From Yersinia entomophaga (GTDB lineage Bacteria; Pseudomonadota; Gammaproteobacteria; Enterobacterales; Enterobacteriaceae), in the NCBI RefSeq assembly GCF_001656035.1, contig NZ_CP010029.1, forward strand, positions 1,020,885-1,084,884: DNA of 64,000 nt, written 5' to 3'. Below the pieces are notes generated by a model. It did no database searches. It was not told where the DNA came from and was given only the letters and a program-made list of their open reading frames with translations. Position 1 is the first letter of the stretch. Each line of letters begins with the position of its first letter. The translations under genes and the position numbers were made by a program. Positions 30,126-40,548 of the stretch are shown in pieces.

Positions 30126-30773
30126 TTATCTAATTCCGTCAAGCCGTTCGGCTATCTGTGACAATGAGACTAATTGCGCACCGGCGCTCCGCATTTCAAT
30201 CAACGCCAGCTCACTGTCTTGCGGTTGCAGGTTAACACCGCGACAGCCTTCGGTAATCACCCAGGTTTCATAGCCCAGGGTGAGAGCATCTAACACGCTG
30301 TATTTAACGCAATAATCGGTGGCTAAACCCATGACCAGCAGACGGTTAATACTCTGCGCTTTTAACCAGTCATCCAGTGCCGTTTTCGCCCGTCGACCGT
30401 TATCAAAGAACGCGCTGTAGCTGTCTATCTCGGGGTCCTGACCTTTCCGAAATACTTGTTGAATAGCTGAACTGTTCAGGTGGGGATGAAAATCAGCTCC
30501 CGGTTGATGCTGCACGCAGTGTACTGGCCACCACACTTGCGTCAGTCCATTCAGATCGCCAATCGTTCCCGGTTGCGCATTGGAGTTAACGGCGAAACTG
30601 CGGTGGTTTGCCGGATGCCAATCCTGACTGGCAATAATCGAATAATCCCGTTTTTGGCACAGTTCGATAGCCTGATTCGCTACCCCGATGACTTTATCGC
30701 CATCGGTGACAGCCAATGCGCCAGCGGGGCAAAAATCATTCTGTAAATCAATTAAAAGCAGGGCGGTTTTCAT
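30126..30773 (-). CDS. pncA: Nicotinamidase PncA
   Basis: Hydrolyses nicotinamide to nicotinate in NAD salvage; also able to activate pyrazinamide. The 215-residue cytoplasmic protein shows the isochorismatase-like triad: Asp10 (LLIDLQNDFCPAGAL), the lysine in VFRKGQDPEIDSYSAF and the cysteine in GLATDYCVKYSVLDA. The metal-binding block SQDWHPANH is present. The start at 30773 matches the family. It lies 14 bp downstream of ansA on the same strand, the same neighbourhood as in E. coli, and the two likely share a transcript. Confidence 0.95.
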   Translation of the reverse strand: MKTALLLIDLQNDFCPAGALAVTDGDKVIGVANQAIELCQKRDYSIIASQDWHPANHRSFAVNSNAQPGTIGDLNGLTQVWWPVHCVQHQPGADFHPHLNSSAIQQVFRKGQDPEIDSYSAFFDNGRRAKTALDDWLKAQSINRLLVMGLATDYCVKYSVLDALTLGYETWVITEGCRGVNLQPQDSELALIEMRSAGAQLVSLSQIAERLDGIR

Positions 30774-30787
30774 TCAGGCTCCGAAGA

Positions 30788-31804
30788 TTAACCGACATCG
30801 GTTAATTCACCACATAGGTTCTGTTGCATCAATTGGCGAATTTGGTCGGCATCCAGCGGCTGGCTGAGCAGATAGTGCAATTTGGTCAACGCCGCTTCTA
30901 CGGTCATATCAAATCCACTGATCACGCCAGCATGAGCCAGAGCATTACCGGTGGCATAGCCGTCCATATTCACACGACCAGAAATACACTGAGTCAAATT
31001 CACCACTACAATGCCACGTTCGCTGGCATGTTTCAGCTCATCCAACAGTTCGGCTTTCTGCGGGGCATTACCCACGCCGTAAGAACGCAAAATCAGCGCC
31101 TTGACCGGCTGTAGCAAGAAGTTGCGCACTACCGCGCCGGAAATCCCCGGATAGATAGTCACGACCCCAATGGGCTGCGGCGTAATGTTATGCACGATCA
31201 ACGGACCGTTACTGGCCGGAGAGATGACCGAAGTTACGCGGCGAATGTGTATCCCGGCTTCCAATAACACCGATAGGTTGGGTGAGGCAAAGGCGTCGAA
31301 ACCATCGGCATGAGCCTTGGTGGTGCGATTGCCGCGAAACAGTTTGTTATTGAAGAACAGGGTCACTTCGTTAACCGGATAGTTTGCCGCCAGATACAGC
31401 GAGTTCAACAGGTTGGTTTGCCCATCGGAACGCAACTCCGCCAATGGAATCTGTGACCCTGTCACTATGACCGGTTTAGCCAGATTCTCCAGCATAAAAG
31501 ACAAAGCGGAAGCGGTAAACGCCATGGTATCCGTACCATGCAAAATCACGAAGCCATCATAAAGATCGTAATTCTGCTTAATGTCATCGGCGATGTGCTG
31601 CCAGTCTTCCGGCGTCATATCCGAAGAATCAATCAAAGGCGCGTATTCGTGAATGGTAAAATCGGGCATTTCAGGACGATGGAATTCAGGCATCAGCGCC
31701 AGTTGACGTTGTAAATGGCCGGATACCGGGATGTAACCCTGTTCAGAGCGCTGCATACCGATAGTACCGCCGGTATAGGCAACGTAAATGGATTTCTTTT
31801 GCAT
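30788..31804 (-). CDS. ansA: Cytoplasmic L-asparaginase I AnsA
   Basis: Low-affinity cytoplasmic asparaginase converting asparagine to aspartate and ammonia. It has 338 residues as in E. coli. The first catalytic threonine lies in VAYTGGTIGMQ near residue 11-14, and the second triad region is LHGTDTMAFTASALSF. The absence of a signal peptide separates it from periplasmic AnsB. It is followed at 14 bp by pncA and preceded by the sppA terminator. Confidence 0.96.
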   Translation of the reverse strand: MQKKSIYVAYTGGTIGMQRSEQGYIPVSGHLQRQLALMPEFHRPEMPDFTIHEYAPLIDSSDMTPEDWQHIADDIKQNYDLYDGFVILHGTDTMAFTASALSFMLENLAKPVIVTGSQIPLAELRSDGQTNLLNSLYLAANYPVNEVTLFFNNKLFRGNRTTKAHADGFDAFASPNLSVLLEAGIHIRRVTSVISPASNGPLIVHNITPQPIGVVTIYPGISGAVVRNFLLQPVKALILRSYGVGNAPQKAELLDELKHASERGIVVVNLTQCISGRVNMDGYATGNALAHAGVISGFDMTVEAALTKLHYLLSQPLDADQIRQLMQQNLCGELTDVG

Positions 31805-31853
31805 GTAAGCATACCGCTGAGTGAGATGACTGGATTATAGGGTGGCTGGCGCA

Positions 31854-31880
31854 GAAAAAAAGCCCGGCAAGTACCGGGCT
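31854..31880 (-). terminator. Terminator of sppA
   Basis: A 7-bp GC-rich stem (31861-31867 with 31874-31880) is followed by seven T on the minus strand, 30 bp past sppA. It separates sppA from ansA. Confidence 0.9.
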
Positions 31881-31909
31881 GGAGATTTATCTGTTATTTG
31901 CGTTGTTTA

Positions 31910-33760
31910 TCAGCGTACATCACCGCAATTCAGGCAAAGCGCATAGCGATTCTGTGGATCGTTCAGATTAGTAAAGAAACCCGGTTGATCTTTTACCGCC
32001 ATGGCGAGCGTGGAAACTGGCGCTGGCAGCCAAGCTTGCAGCACTGAAGGCAGCACGGCGTGAACCGACGCCCCCATTTGCCCAAACAGCATATCGATGA
32101 AGCCCGGCTGATCGACATACCAGTTCAGCTGGTAGGTTTTCAGCTTAGCCAGCTCGGCGGCTTTTTTCACCGCGTCATCGAAGTCGCCCAGTTGATCCAC
32201 CAAACCGTTGTTTTTGGCATCTAAACCTAACCAGACGTGTCCTTGAGCAATGGCATCAACCTGCTCAGGTGTTTTATGGCGCGAGGTAGCAACCAGATCG
32301 ATAAAGTTCTTATAACCATTCTCGATGCTGATTTGCATCATCTGAGCAAATTCAGGCGGCAAATTCTTGGTGACAGCCACGTCAGCCAGCGGCGAAGTAG
32401 CTACGCCGTCGGTATGGACACCCAAGGCACCCAGCGAATCCTGATAGGTGTTGACCACGCCGAAGATGCCGATGGAACCGGTCAGGGTGCTTGGGCTGGC
32501 GATAATGTAGTTCGCCGGGGTGGATACCCAGTAACCGCCGGATGCAGCCATCCCGCCCATAGAAACGACAAGCGGTTTGTTTGCGGCACGTAGCGCGGCC
32601 AGTTCGGAGCGAATCAGCTCAGAGGCGCTGACGCTGCCACCCGGACTATTTACCCGCAATACCACCGCTTTGATTTTCGGATTCAAACGCGCTTCACGGA
32701 TTTGTGCCGCGGTATTATCACCGCCCACGCTGCCGGGCGTTTGTGGACCATCCATAATCGCCCCGTTAATAAAGATAACGGCGATTTCTTCACCTTGCTG
32801 CACTTTTGGAGCAGGTTGGTAATCGTAAATACTGACGGAGTTGTAATCGTTTTTTTGCTTGTCCCAGCCGAAAGTTTTGATCAATTCAGCTTCTACCGCC
32901 GGACGGGAGGCCAACTGATCAACCAGTTTATGTTCCAGCGCGTACTGCGCCGGATCGCCACCAACCTGCTGCAAGCCGCTGATAATACCGGCCGCTCCGG
33001 GGAACAGTTGTTCAGGAGTGAGCTGGCGGTTAGCGGCAACTGCCGTCAGATAGTTATTCCACATGCCGCCGATCCAGCGGGTATCCGCTTCACGCGCAGC
33101 CGGAGACATATCATCGCGAATCATAGGTTCCACGGCGGATTTATAAGTCCCGACGCGGAAAATATTGGTCGTGACTTTCAGTTTTTCCAGCAGAGATTTG
33201 TAGTACAGGTTATTGCTGGCAAAGCCTTTTAGATCCACCGAGCCTTGAGGAGACAGGTAGATTTTATTGGCGAAACTGGCCAGATAATATTGTTGCTGGT
33301 TATAGCTATCACCCACGGCATAGATAGGCTTGCCACTGTCACGGAATTCGCGTAGCGCTTTGCCAATGTATTGCAGAGAAGGCTGGTCGGCACCGGCAAA
33401 ATCAGACAGGGACAAAACGAGCCCATTGATATTGTTATCGGTTTTAGCCCGACGAAGGGTTTCCACCACGTCGAACAGCGAATTTTCCTGCAGACGGTTG
33501 CTCGATGCCCCTAACATTTCGCGGGTGAACTGCATCACTTTATTGTTCACTGCCGGCGTATCTACCACCACACCGGTCAGATTGACCAGCAGAGCACCTT
33601 TTACCGGTTCAACCGGCTTGCTTTGGACCATCAGATAAATACCGACGCCCACAACGATGAGGAAAATCAGGAACAGGTTAAGAACGAATTCTCTGACAAA
33701 ATTAAGTAGACGCCAGGTCCACTTGAAAAAACCGCTAATAATTCGCCACAAAGTGCGCAT
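31910..33760 (-). CDS. sppA: Signal peptide peptidase SppA (protease IV)
   Basis: Inner-membrane serine protease that degrades cleaved signal peptides. From the ATG at 33760 (MRTLWRIISGFFKWTWRLLN, behind GGAG at 5 nt) it has 616 residues; eight earlier in-frame codons are dropped. One membrane anchor lies at about 28-50. The two tandem S49 domains carry the catalytic dyad: the lysine in FRVGTYKSAVEP in the first, and the serine in SMGGMAASGGYW in the second. VLRVNSPGGSVSASE is the characteristic second-domain block. It is divergent from ydjA. Confidence 0.97.
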   Translation of the reverse strand: MRTLWRIISGFFKWTWRLLNFVREFVLNLFLIFLIVVGVGIYLMVQSKPVEPVKGALLVNLTGVVVDTPAVNNKVMQFTREMLGASSNRLQENSLFDVVETLRRAKTDNNINGLVLSLSDFAGADQPSLQYIGKALREFRDSGKPIYAVGDSYNQQQYYLASFANKIYLSPQGSVDLKGFASNNLYYKSLLEKLKVTTNIFRVGTYKSAVEPMIRDDMSPAAREADTRWIGGMWNNYLTAVAANRQLTPEQLFPGAAGIISGLQQVGGDPAQYALEHKLVDQLASRPAVEAELIKTFGWDKQKNDYNSVSIYDYQPAPKVQQGEEIAVIFINGAIMDGPQTPGSVGGDNTAAQIREARLNPKIKAVVLRVNSPGGSVSASELIRSELAALRAANKPLVVSMGGMAASGGYWVSTPANYIIASPSTLTGSIGIFGVVNTYQDSLGALGVHTDGVATSPLADVAVTKNLPPEFAQMMQISIENGYKNFIDLVATSRHKTPEQVDAIAQGHVWLGLDAKNNGLVDQLGDFDDAVKKAAELAKLKTYQLNWYVDQPGFIDMLFGQMGASVHAVLPSVLQAWLPAPVSTLAMAVKDQPGFFTNLNDPQNRYALCLNCGDVR

Positions 33761-33921
33761 GTGATCTCCAACAAATCCGAGCAAGTGGGGGTATCCTAAT
33801 GACCTACAAATAAAAAGTCAGTATTAAATCATCAGACAGCTAAACGTATTGGTCAAGCTGGTAACAAATCCTCTACTTATGTTACCGTGCTGAAAATGAA
33901 GATCGTTATCTGGAGAAGAGT

Positions 33922-34473
33922 ATGGATGCGTTAGATTTGCTGCTTAACCGCCGTTCGGCCTCGCGTTTGACCGCCCCTGCGCCAACTGGCGAAGCGTTGG
34001 AAAATATCATTCACGCCGGTATGCGCGCTCCGGATCATGGTGCACTGCAACCCTGGCGTTTTGTGCTAATTGAAGGAGAAGGGTTGGGACGTTTCAGCGA
34101 ATTGCTGCAAAAAGCAGTGCGCCATGATGGCTCCGACGATGCGGTACTGGAAAAGGCGAAAATGGCTCCTTTCCGCGCGCCACTGATTATTACCGTGATT
34201 GCCCATGTGACGGAAAACCCGAAAGTACCAAACTGGGAGCAGGTTGTTTCCGCCGGTTGTGCGGTGCAGGCAATGCAAATGGCTGCTCTGGCGCAAGGTT
34301 TTAACGGTATCTGGCGAACTGGCTCATGGACACATCATTCGGTGGTTCGGGCCGGTTTTGCCTGCCGTGAACAGGATGAAATTGTCGGTTTCCTCTATCT
34401 TGGCACACCGCAGTTAAAAGGTTCCAGTAAGGTGACGCCGCCGGATGTCAGCACCTTCGTTAGCCACTTTTAA
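33922..34473 (+). CDS. ydjA: Nitroreductase family protein YdjA
   Basis: A 183-residue FMN-dependent oxidoreductase of the minimal nitroreductase type. The N-terminal FMN-phosphate block is [20 protein letters not shown] and [20 protein letters not shown]; the C-terminal [14 protein letters not shown] and [10 protein letters not shown] are family segments. The physiological substrate is unknown. The ATG lies 6 nt behind GGAGAAG. It is divergent from sppA and upstream of selD, as in E. coli; the 197 bp before selD suggests selD also has its own promoter. Confidence 0.94.
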   Translation: MDALDLLLNRRSASRLTAPAPTGEALENIIHAGMRAPDHGALQPWRFVLIEGEGLGRFSELLQKAVRHDGSDDAVLEKAKMAPFRAPLIITVIAHVTENPKVPNWEQVVSAGCAVQAMQMAALAQGFNGIWRTGSWTHHSVVRAGFACREQDEIVGFLYLGTPQLKGSSKVTPPDVSTFVSHF

Positions 34474-34670
34474 GCCTTTCCCAATGCAGCTTAGGCCAGA
34501 AATTGGCAGCTTAAGCTGCGTTTCCGTCTGCTTTGTGACCAAGCTAACTGCCTGAACAGCCAGCGCTACTTATCAATTCCCTCGGTAAGCGCTACCATAG
34601 GCGATATGTTCTTTGCCTATCATAATCAGTGTTAATTAATCCGATGATGGTTAACCGAGGGAAGTGATAT

Positions 34671-35717
34671 ATGACATCGCCAGCGATACGTCTTACGCAA
34701 TATAGCCACGGAGCCGGATGCGGCTGCAAAATCTCGCCGAAAGTGCTGGAAACCATTTTGCACTCCGATCAGCAGAAATTCTTCGATCCGCGGCTATTGG
34801 TGGGTAATGAAACCCGGGACGATGCGGCGGTGTACGATATTGGCAGCGGTGTCGGTATTATCAGCACCACGGATTTCTTTATGCCGATCGTGGATGATCC
34901 CTTCGATTTTGGCCGTATTGCTGCCACTAATGCGATCAGCGATATCTATGCCATGGGGGGGAAACCTATTATGGCGATTGCGATTCTTGGCTGGCCGATC
35001 GATAAATTGGCGCCGGAAGTGGCGCGTCGGGTGATTGAAGGTGGGCGACACGTTTGCGCTCAGGCGGGTATTTCGCTGGCCGGTGGGCATTCTATCGATG
35101 CGCCAGAGCCGATTTTTGGTCTGGCAGTGACCGGCGTGGTCAGTACCGAACAGGTGAAGAAAAACAGCGCCGCACAGGCAGGCTGCAAGCTGTTTTTGAC
35201 CAAACCCTTAGGCATTGGCGTTCTGACAACGGCGGAAAAGAAAAGTAAATTACGGCCGGAGCATCAAGGCGTTGCAACTGAAACTATGTGCCAATTGAAT
35301 AAATCAGGCGCTGATTTTGCTCACATTGCCGGCGTTACCGCGATGACCGACGTGACCGGTTTCGGCCTATTGGGGCATTTAAGCGAAATCTGTCAGGGTT
35401 CCGGTGTGCAGGCAACGCTACATTTTTCGGCGATTCCCAAATTGCCTGCGGTGGTTGAATATATTGAAGAAGGCTGTGTGCCGGGGGGGACGCAGCGTAA
35501 CTTTGACAGCTACGGTCATCTGATCGGGCAGATGTCTGATTTACAAAGAAAACTGTTGTGCGATCCTCAAACCTCCGGTGGCCTGCTACTGGCAGTATTA
35601 CCGGCGGCTGAAAATGAGGTTCATGCCGTAGCTGAGCGCTATGGCATGATGCTTAGCCCGATAGGGGAACTGACTGCACCGCGCACCGATCGCGCCTTAA
35701 TTGAGATTTGCGAATGA
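34671..35717 (+). CDS. selD: Selenide, water dikinase SelD
   Basis: Makes selenophosphate from selenide and ATP, the selenium donor for selenocysteine and selenouridine. At 348 residues it has the bacterial SelD length. The catalytic pair is Cys17 and Lys20 in GAGCGCKIS; residue 17 is cysteine, so the protein is not itself a selenoprotein. ATP and metal blocks [22 protein letters not shown] and [13 protein letters not shown] are intact. A good ribosome site (GAGGGAAG) lies before the ATG. topB starts 52 bp after its stop. Confidence 0.97.
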   Translation: MTSPAIRLTQYSHGAGCGCKISPKVLETILHSDQQKFFDPRLLVGNETRDDAAVYDIGSGVGIISTTDFFMPIVDDPFDFGRIAATNAISDIYAMGGKPIMAIAILGWPIDKLAPEVARRVIEGGRHVCAQAGISLAGGHSIDAPEPIFGLAVTGVVSTEQVKKNSAAQAGCKLFLTKPLGIGVLTTAEKKSKLRPEHQGVATETMCQLNKSGADFAHIAGVTAMTDVTGFGLLGHLSEICQGSGVQATLHFSAIPKLPAVVEYIEEGCVPGGTQRNFDSYGHLIGQMSDLQRKLLCDPQTSGGLLLAVLPAAENEVHAVAERYGMMLSPIGELTAPRTDRALIEICE

Positions 35718-35769
35718 TTTTCCCATCGCCTTCAATACCGATACTACCGACGTTTCTTTAGGGCCGCTA

Positions 35770-37695
35770 ATGCAACTGTTTATTGCCGAAAAACCCAGTC
35801 TGGCCCGCGCTATTGCCGATATCTTGCCGAAACCCCATAAGCGGGGGGACGGCTTTATTGCCTGTGGTAATCAACACGTTGTCACCTGGTGCGTCGGGCA
35901 TTTGCTCGAACAGGCGCAGCCGGATGCCTACGATAGTCGCTATGCGCGATGGTCATTGGCCGATCTACCGATTATTCCTGAAAAGTGGCAATTGAAGCCG
36001 CGGCCTTCGGTCAGCAAACAGCTTAACGTTATCAAACAGTTGTTACAGCAGGCTGATGAAGTCGTCCACGCGGGCGACCCGGATCGCGAAGGGCAGCTTT
36101 TGGTCGATGAGGTGTTGGATTATCTGGGATTAGCGGCGGAAAAACGACAGAATGTGCGGCGCTGCCTGATAAACGATCTCAACCCGCAGGCGGTAGAGCG
36201 GGCAGTTTCTCGTCTACGCGATAACAAAGAGTTTATTCCGCTGTGCGTTTCCGCTCTGGCGCGCTCACGGGCTGATTGGCTATACGGCATCAATATGACT
36301 CGCGCTTATACCATTCTGGGTCGTAATGCGGGTTACGACGGCGTGCTGTCCGTTGGCCGGGTGCAAACGCCGGTTCTGGGGCTGGTCGTCCGGCGGGACG
36401 AAGAAATTGAAGACTTTGTACCCAAGGATTTCTTTGAGGTTAAGGCTCATATTGTTACGCCGGCCGATGAACGCTTTGTTGCCTTGTGGCAGCCAAGCGA
36501 TTCCTGTGAATCCTATCAGGATGAGGAAGGTCGCTTACTGCACCGTCCCTTAGCTGAGCACGTCGTCAACCGGATCACTGGCCAGCCGGCGCGGGTGACA
36601 TCCTATAATGATAAACGGGAATCAGAAACCGCACCTTTACCGTTTTCCCTGTCTACGCTGCAAATCGAGGCCGCCAAGCGTTTTGGCCTTAGCGCTCAAC
36701 AGGTGCTGGATGTGTGCCAGCGTTTATACGAAACCCACAAACTTATTACTTATCCTCGCTCGGATAGCCGTTATCTGCCGGAAGAGCATTTTGCCGGTCG
36801 TCATTCGGTGTTGAATGCAATCAGCGTGCATCTACCGGATTTACAGCCGCCAGCGGTGATGGACAGCGATCGCCGCAATCGTTGCTGGGACGATAAGAAA
36901 GTGGATGCGCACCATGCGATTATTCCTACTGCCCGCTCCAGCAAGGTTTCATTGACGCAGGATGAAGCCAAGGTCTATACCTTGGTCGCTACTCAGTATC
37001 TGATGCAATTCTGTCCCGACGCGATGTTCCGCAAATGCGTGATTGAACTGGATATTGCCGGAGGAAAATTTATCGCCAAAGCTCGTTTTCTGGCCGAGGC
37101 GGGCTGGCGTACGCTATTGGGCAGCAAAGAGCGAGACGAGGAAAACGAAGGTTCACCGCTGCCGGTGGTTGCTCAAGGGGACGAATTGCTGTGTGAAAAG
37201 GGCGAGGTGGTAGAGCGACAAACGCAACCGCCGCGGCCTTTTACCGATGCAAGTTTATTGTCTGCCATGACGGGCATAGCGCGCTTTGTGCAGGATAAAG
37301 AACTGAAAAAAGTCCTGCGCGCGACCGATGGTTTAGGGACAGAAGCGACTCGCGCGGGCATCATTGAACTGTTATTTAAACGCACTTTCCTATTTAAAAA
37401 AGGGCGTTACATTCATGCCAGCCCTGCGGGAAGGGCGTTGATCCATGCGTTGCCGGATATTGCCGCTCGACCCGATATGACGGCGCACTGGGAGTCGACT
37501 TTGACGCAAATCAGTGAGAAAAACTGTCGTTATCAGGATTTTATGCAACCATTAGTGGTAACGCTGCAAAATTTAATTTATCAGGCAAAGCAGAACCGAA
37601 CGCCTCAGGCGTTTCGTGGTTTACCGGCTGCGCCGGCCGTTCCGGCTAAAAAAAGTAAAAAAACCAGCGTGAAGGCAAAGGAGAGTAAATCATGA
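35770..37695 (+). CDS. topB: DNA topoisomerase III TopB
   Basis: Type IA topoisomerase that decatenates DNA and works with RecQ. From the ATG at 35770 ([20 protein letters not shown], 7 nt behind TAGGG) it is 641 residues; the open frame runs 23 codons further up, overlapping the end of selD, without family similarity. The TOPRIM domain has the initial glutamate in IAEKPS and DPDREGQ; the catalytic tyrosine is in [14 protein letters not shown]. The C-terminus is a lysine-rich tail ([17 protein letters not shown]) typical of the enzyme. It overlaps ynjH by 4 bp. Confidence 0.96.
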   Translation: MQLFIAEKPSLARAIADILPKPHKRGDGFIACGNQHVVTWCVGHLLEQAQPDAYDSRYARWSLADLPIIPEKWQLKPRPSVSKQLNVIKQLLQQADEVVHAGDPDREGQLLVDEVLDYLGLAAEKRQNVRRCLINDLNPQAVERAVSRLRDNKEFIPLCVSALARSRADWLYGINMTRAYTILGRNAGYDGVLSVGRVQTPVLGLVVRRDEEIEDFVPKDFFEVKAHIVTPADERFVALWQPSDSCESYQDEEGRLLHRPLAEHVVNRITGQPARVTSYNDKRESETAPLPFSLSTLQIEAAKRFGLSAQQVLDVCQRLYETHKLITYPRSDSRYLPEEHFAGRHSVLNAISVHLPDLQPPAVMDSDRRNRCWDDKKVDAHHAIIPTARSSKVSLTQDEAKVYTLVATQYLMQFCPDAMFRKCVIELDIAGGKFIAKARFLAEAGWRTLLGSKERDEENEGSPLPVVAQGDELLCEKGEVVERQTQPPRPFTDASLLSAMTGIARFVQDKELKKVLRATDGLGTEATRAGIIELLFKRTFLFKKGRYIHASPAGRALIHALPDIAARPDMTAHWESTLTQISEKNCRYQDFMQPLVVTLQNLIYQAKQNRTPQAFRGLPAAPAVPAKKSKKTSVKAKESKS

Positions 37696-37994
37696 AAAAA
37701 ACCATAATGATAGGGTGCCTCGCGTTGAGCGTTTTATTCTGCAGCACGACTTGGGCAAACCGCCCAAACCTGGGAAATAACGTGGATGTGGTGGTGCCTT
37801 TGCCTCCGGACATGTGGAATAACGCCGGTACGCGTGGAACCAATAATAATAACTGTCCCCGCTGCTGCGTTTATCAAAATCAGAATTACTCGGAAGGGGC
37901 AGTTTTGCGGGTGGAAGGCGAGATATTGCAGTGTGTGCGGGATCCGAACGTCACCGGAACCCATCCACTGATTTGGAAACGACTTCCTCGTTAA
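37692..37994 (+). CDS. ynjH: DUF1496 family periplasmic protein YnjH
   Basis: A 100-residue exported protein with a signal peptide ([21 protein letters not shown], cleavage after residue 22). The mature part has the family block [19 protein letters not shown] and a later cysteine in [11 protein letters not shown], so disulfides are likely. It matches E. coli YnjH in pattern and length. Function is unknown. The start overlaps the topB stop (ATGA), which implies translational coupling; topB-ynjH therefore form one unit. It is convergent with nudG, with only 1 bp between the stops. Confidence 0.9.
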   Translation: MKKTIMIGCLALSVLFCSTTWANRPNLGNNVDVVVPLPPDMWNNAGTRGTNNNNCPRCCVYQNQNYSEGAVLRVEGEILQCVRDPNVTGTHPLIWKRLPR

Positions 37995-37995
37995 C

Positions 37996-38394
37996 CTATT
38001 TGGTTGTCCGTTGGCTGATAAAGGCTTCCAGTAAAGGAATATCCGCCGGAGCCAACGGATAATTTAGTGCTTGCTCCGGAGTGACCCAGATTAAAGCCGA
38101 ATGGCAATGCATCTGGGGTTCTCCGTAAAATTCCTCTACGCGCCAGGCATGTAAACAAATTCTGCGATCGGGTAAATCTCGCTGGTGGCTGGCAACGTAA
38201 CCGGAAATTTTGGCGTCAATGTCCAATTCTTCTGCTAATTCGCGTCGTAACGCCTGCGGCTGGCTTTCACCTGGCTCAACCTTTCCTCCGGGAAACTCCC
38301 ACAAACCGGCCTGATCGCTGCTTTCATCTCGCTGAGCCAGCAGGATTTTGTCCTGATGCTGAATGATAGCGGCAACCACGTCGATAAGTTTCAT
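37996..38394 (-). CDS. nudG: CTP pyrophosphohydrolase NudG (Nudix)
   Basis: A 132-residue Nudix hydrolase that resembles E. coli NudG, which removes pyrophosphate from CTP, dCTP and oxidised or methylated cytosine nucleotides. The Nudix box is at about 36-59: GGKVEPGESQ then ALRRELAEELDI. The catalytic REL-x-EE core is intact, but the usual glycine after it (EEL-G-I) is aspartate here. Position beside ynjH and xthA supports NudG over MutT. The gap of 86 bp to xthA contains a hairpin. Confidence 0.9.
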   Translation of the reverse strand: MKLIDVVAAIIQHQDKILLAQRDESSDQAGLWEFPGGKVEPGESQPQALRRELAEELDIDAKISGYVASHQRDLPDRRICLHAWRVEEFYGEPQMHCHSALIWVTPEQALNYPLAPADIPLLEAFISQRTTK

Positions 38395-38441
38395 GAATAT
38401 AATCTCTCAGAGGAGCCATTCGGCGTATAAGAATTGCGACA

Positions 38442-38463
38442 TTCCCCGTGTTGCCACGGGGAA
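38442..38463. repeat. Hairpin between xthA and nudG
   Basis: A 9-bp perfect stem (38442-38450 with 38455-38463) and TTGC loop lie between the xthA stop and the nudG start. No T-run follows on either strand, so it may stabilise mRNA or attenuate rather than terminate. Confidence 0.5.
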
Positions 38464-38480
38464 AATAGCGATGAAAATAG

Positions 38481-39287
38481 TTATAGAGAAAACTCAGACC
38501 AGATCGGGGCGTGATCGGACGGTTTTTCCATACTGCGGATCTCGTAATCAATACCGGTAGAAATGCAGCGGTCTGCAAGTGATTGAGTCGCTAGCACAAC
38601 ATCAATGCGCAGCCCGCGGTTTTCATCAAAGCCGCGAGAGCGATAATCGAACCAGGAGTAACGATCATGACAATCAGGGTTGGCGGCGCGGAAAGTATCG
38701 ACCAGCCCCCAGTTTTGCAAACGGGCTAACCATTCCCGCTCTTCCGGTAAGAACGAACATTTTCCGGTGCGCAACCAGCGCTTACGGTTGTCTTCACCGA
38801 TGCCGATATCTAAATCCGTTGGGCTAATATTGATATCGCCCATGATTAAAACCTGCGCCTCCGGGCTTAATTCTTTTTCCAAATAGCTTTGTAGATCCTG
38901 ATAAAAACGTTCTTTTGCCGGGAATTTAGTCGGATGATCGCGGCTTTCGCCCTGTGGAAAATAACCGTTAATGACGGTTAAAACACCCTGTGGCGTTTCC
39001 AGATCGGCCATAATAATCCGGCGCTGGGCATCTTCTTCATCGGTTGGGAAACCACGGCGCACTGCCAGCGGTTGCTGCTTGGTGAGCAGAGCGACGCCAT
39101 AATGGCCTTTTTGGCCATGATAAAACACGTGATAGCCATGCTGGCTAACTTCTTCAAGAGGGAACATATCATCGTGAACTTTGGTTTCTTGTAGCCCAAT
39201 AACGTCCGGCTGATGTTGTTCGATGATCGCCGCTAATTGATGAGGGCGGGCACGTAGACCATTGATATTAAAAGAGACAAATTTCAT
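38481..39287 (-). CDS. xthA: Exodeoxyribonuclease III XthA
   Basis: AP endonuclease and 3'-5' exonuclease of base excision repair. It has 268 residues as in E. coli. The active-site set is visible: Glu34 in LQETKVHDD, the Asp and Asn in [10 protein letters not shown], and the C-terminal SDHAPIW histidine. [17 protein letters not shown] is the family N-terminus. In E. coli it is part of the RpoS regulon. nudG lies 86 bp downstream on the same strand and may be co-transcribed. Confidence 0.98.
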   Translation of the reverse strand: MKFVSFNINGLRARPHQLAAIIEQHQPDVIGLQETKVHDDMFPLEEVSQHGYHVFYHGQKGHYGVALLTKQQPLAVRRGFPTDEEDAQRRIIMADLETPQGVLTVINGYFPQGESRDHPTKFPAKERFYQDLQSYLEKELSPEAQVLIMGDINISPTDLDIGIGEDNRKRWLRTGKCSFLPEEREWLARLQNWGLVDTFRAANPDCHDRYSWFDYRSRGFDENRGLRIDVVLATQSLADRCISTGIDYEIRSMEKPSDHAPIWSEFSL

Positions 39288-40548
39288 AGCCAGCGTCGTT
39301 TCCTGATAAAAATGTGCGTGAATAGTAGCAGATATCCGATAAAAATGTAATGAAGTGGGGAGGTGGCTGAGTCGATAGGGGGCGCTTTGCTATAGATTTA
39401 CATTCAGCGATTTAAACTTGTTATAGGCTGTCTTATTCACAATATAGAAAATGTAATGACTATGAGTGGGAGTAGATGCAGTTAAGGATAAACTAACATG
39501 TATTCTGGACTATATATTTAAGAAGTCAGTTAACTATCCCATCGTTAAATATTAAAATCAGACTTTTATATGGTGTAATATTAAAAATAGAGAGTGAACT
39601 ATAATCCTCACATCTAACATTTGCCGCGTGTCAGTTATTATTTTGTTGATAAATTAGCTTAAAAAAAGAATGGTAAGGTGTTGGTATTTGAATAAGCCTC
39701 ATTATTTAGTCATCACAGATAAATAAATTTATCATTTGTTATAGTGACGTAGTAACGTTATCAGCATGATTGGCAAAAAATAGGATTTATTATAAATCTG
39801 GAATTTATTTTGTTTCTAATTTTCACTATCTTTATTATAGGTAAGCCCCGCGTTTGACAATATTTTAACTAAACTATGGTAGTGAAATGCCTCAAGAATT
39901 TTTATGGGTTAACGCCGCTATAATATAAAAAATAATTCTGTTAATTTATTTTAATAGGCTTCAGTGAAATGGCTTTTTTTAGGTCGGCTAATTAAAATAC
40001 TCTAACTTTTTTAGTAGTGCTGATCGACAGTTAAATAATCAGTCAAATGCTAATATACCAAATTAGAAAATCAATAAACAGCCATTCTGGCGGTGTGAAA
40101 ATTTGCATATTTAATATTGGTTATTATCTACAGCTCTGGCTGACTATCCCTATTTTTATGATGAATATTAACGTGTAAATGAATAAAATTAACACACGAT
40201 TATTTTTCATTCATGAACGAATAAAAATTATTAGTTAATAAGCATGGAATTAAGTATCGAGTTTTGTTAAAAATTATAGAACATAAACTATATATATATT
40301 TAAAACCAATTCATGCATCGCTGATGAATATTATGATCTTAACCGTACTTCAAATACATAAATGTCATTTTATGAGCCACTTTTACAATACGTGTTTACT
40401 GTTCTTATTTTAGATTTAACCTGTTGTTTTTAGTGATTTTTTTTCAATAAAATGAAGTTGAGAAAGTTTAGTGATTGTGAAAAAACAATTTGTCCGGGTA
40501 ACCGGTAGCATTTTTAATAATCAATGGTTGAATAAAGGATGGTGAACT
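39288..40548. other. AT-rich gene-free region
   Basis: About 1.26 kb of strikingly AT-rich DNA with frequent stops in all frames; no ORF of 60 codons, RNA gene or clear terminator was found. Long A/T tracts make it a good candidate for H-NS binding. It separates xthA from the atypical LysR gene and may be its silenced promoter region or the residue of a transferred segment. Confidence 0.6.
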
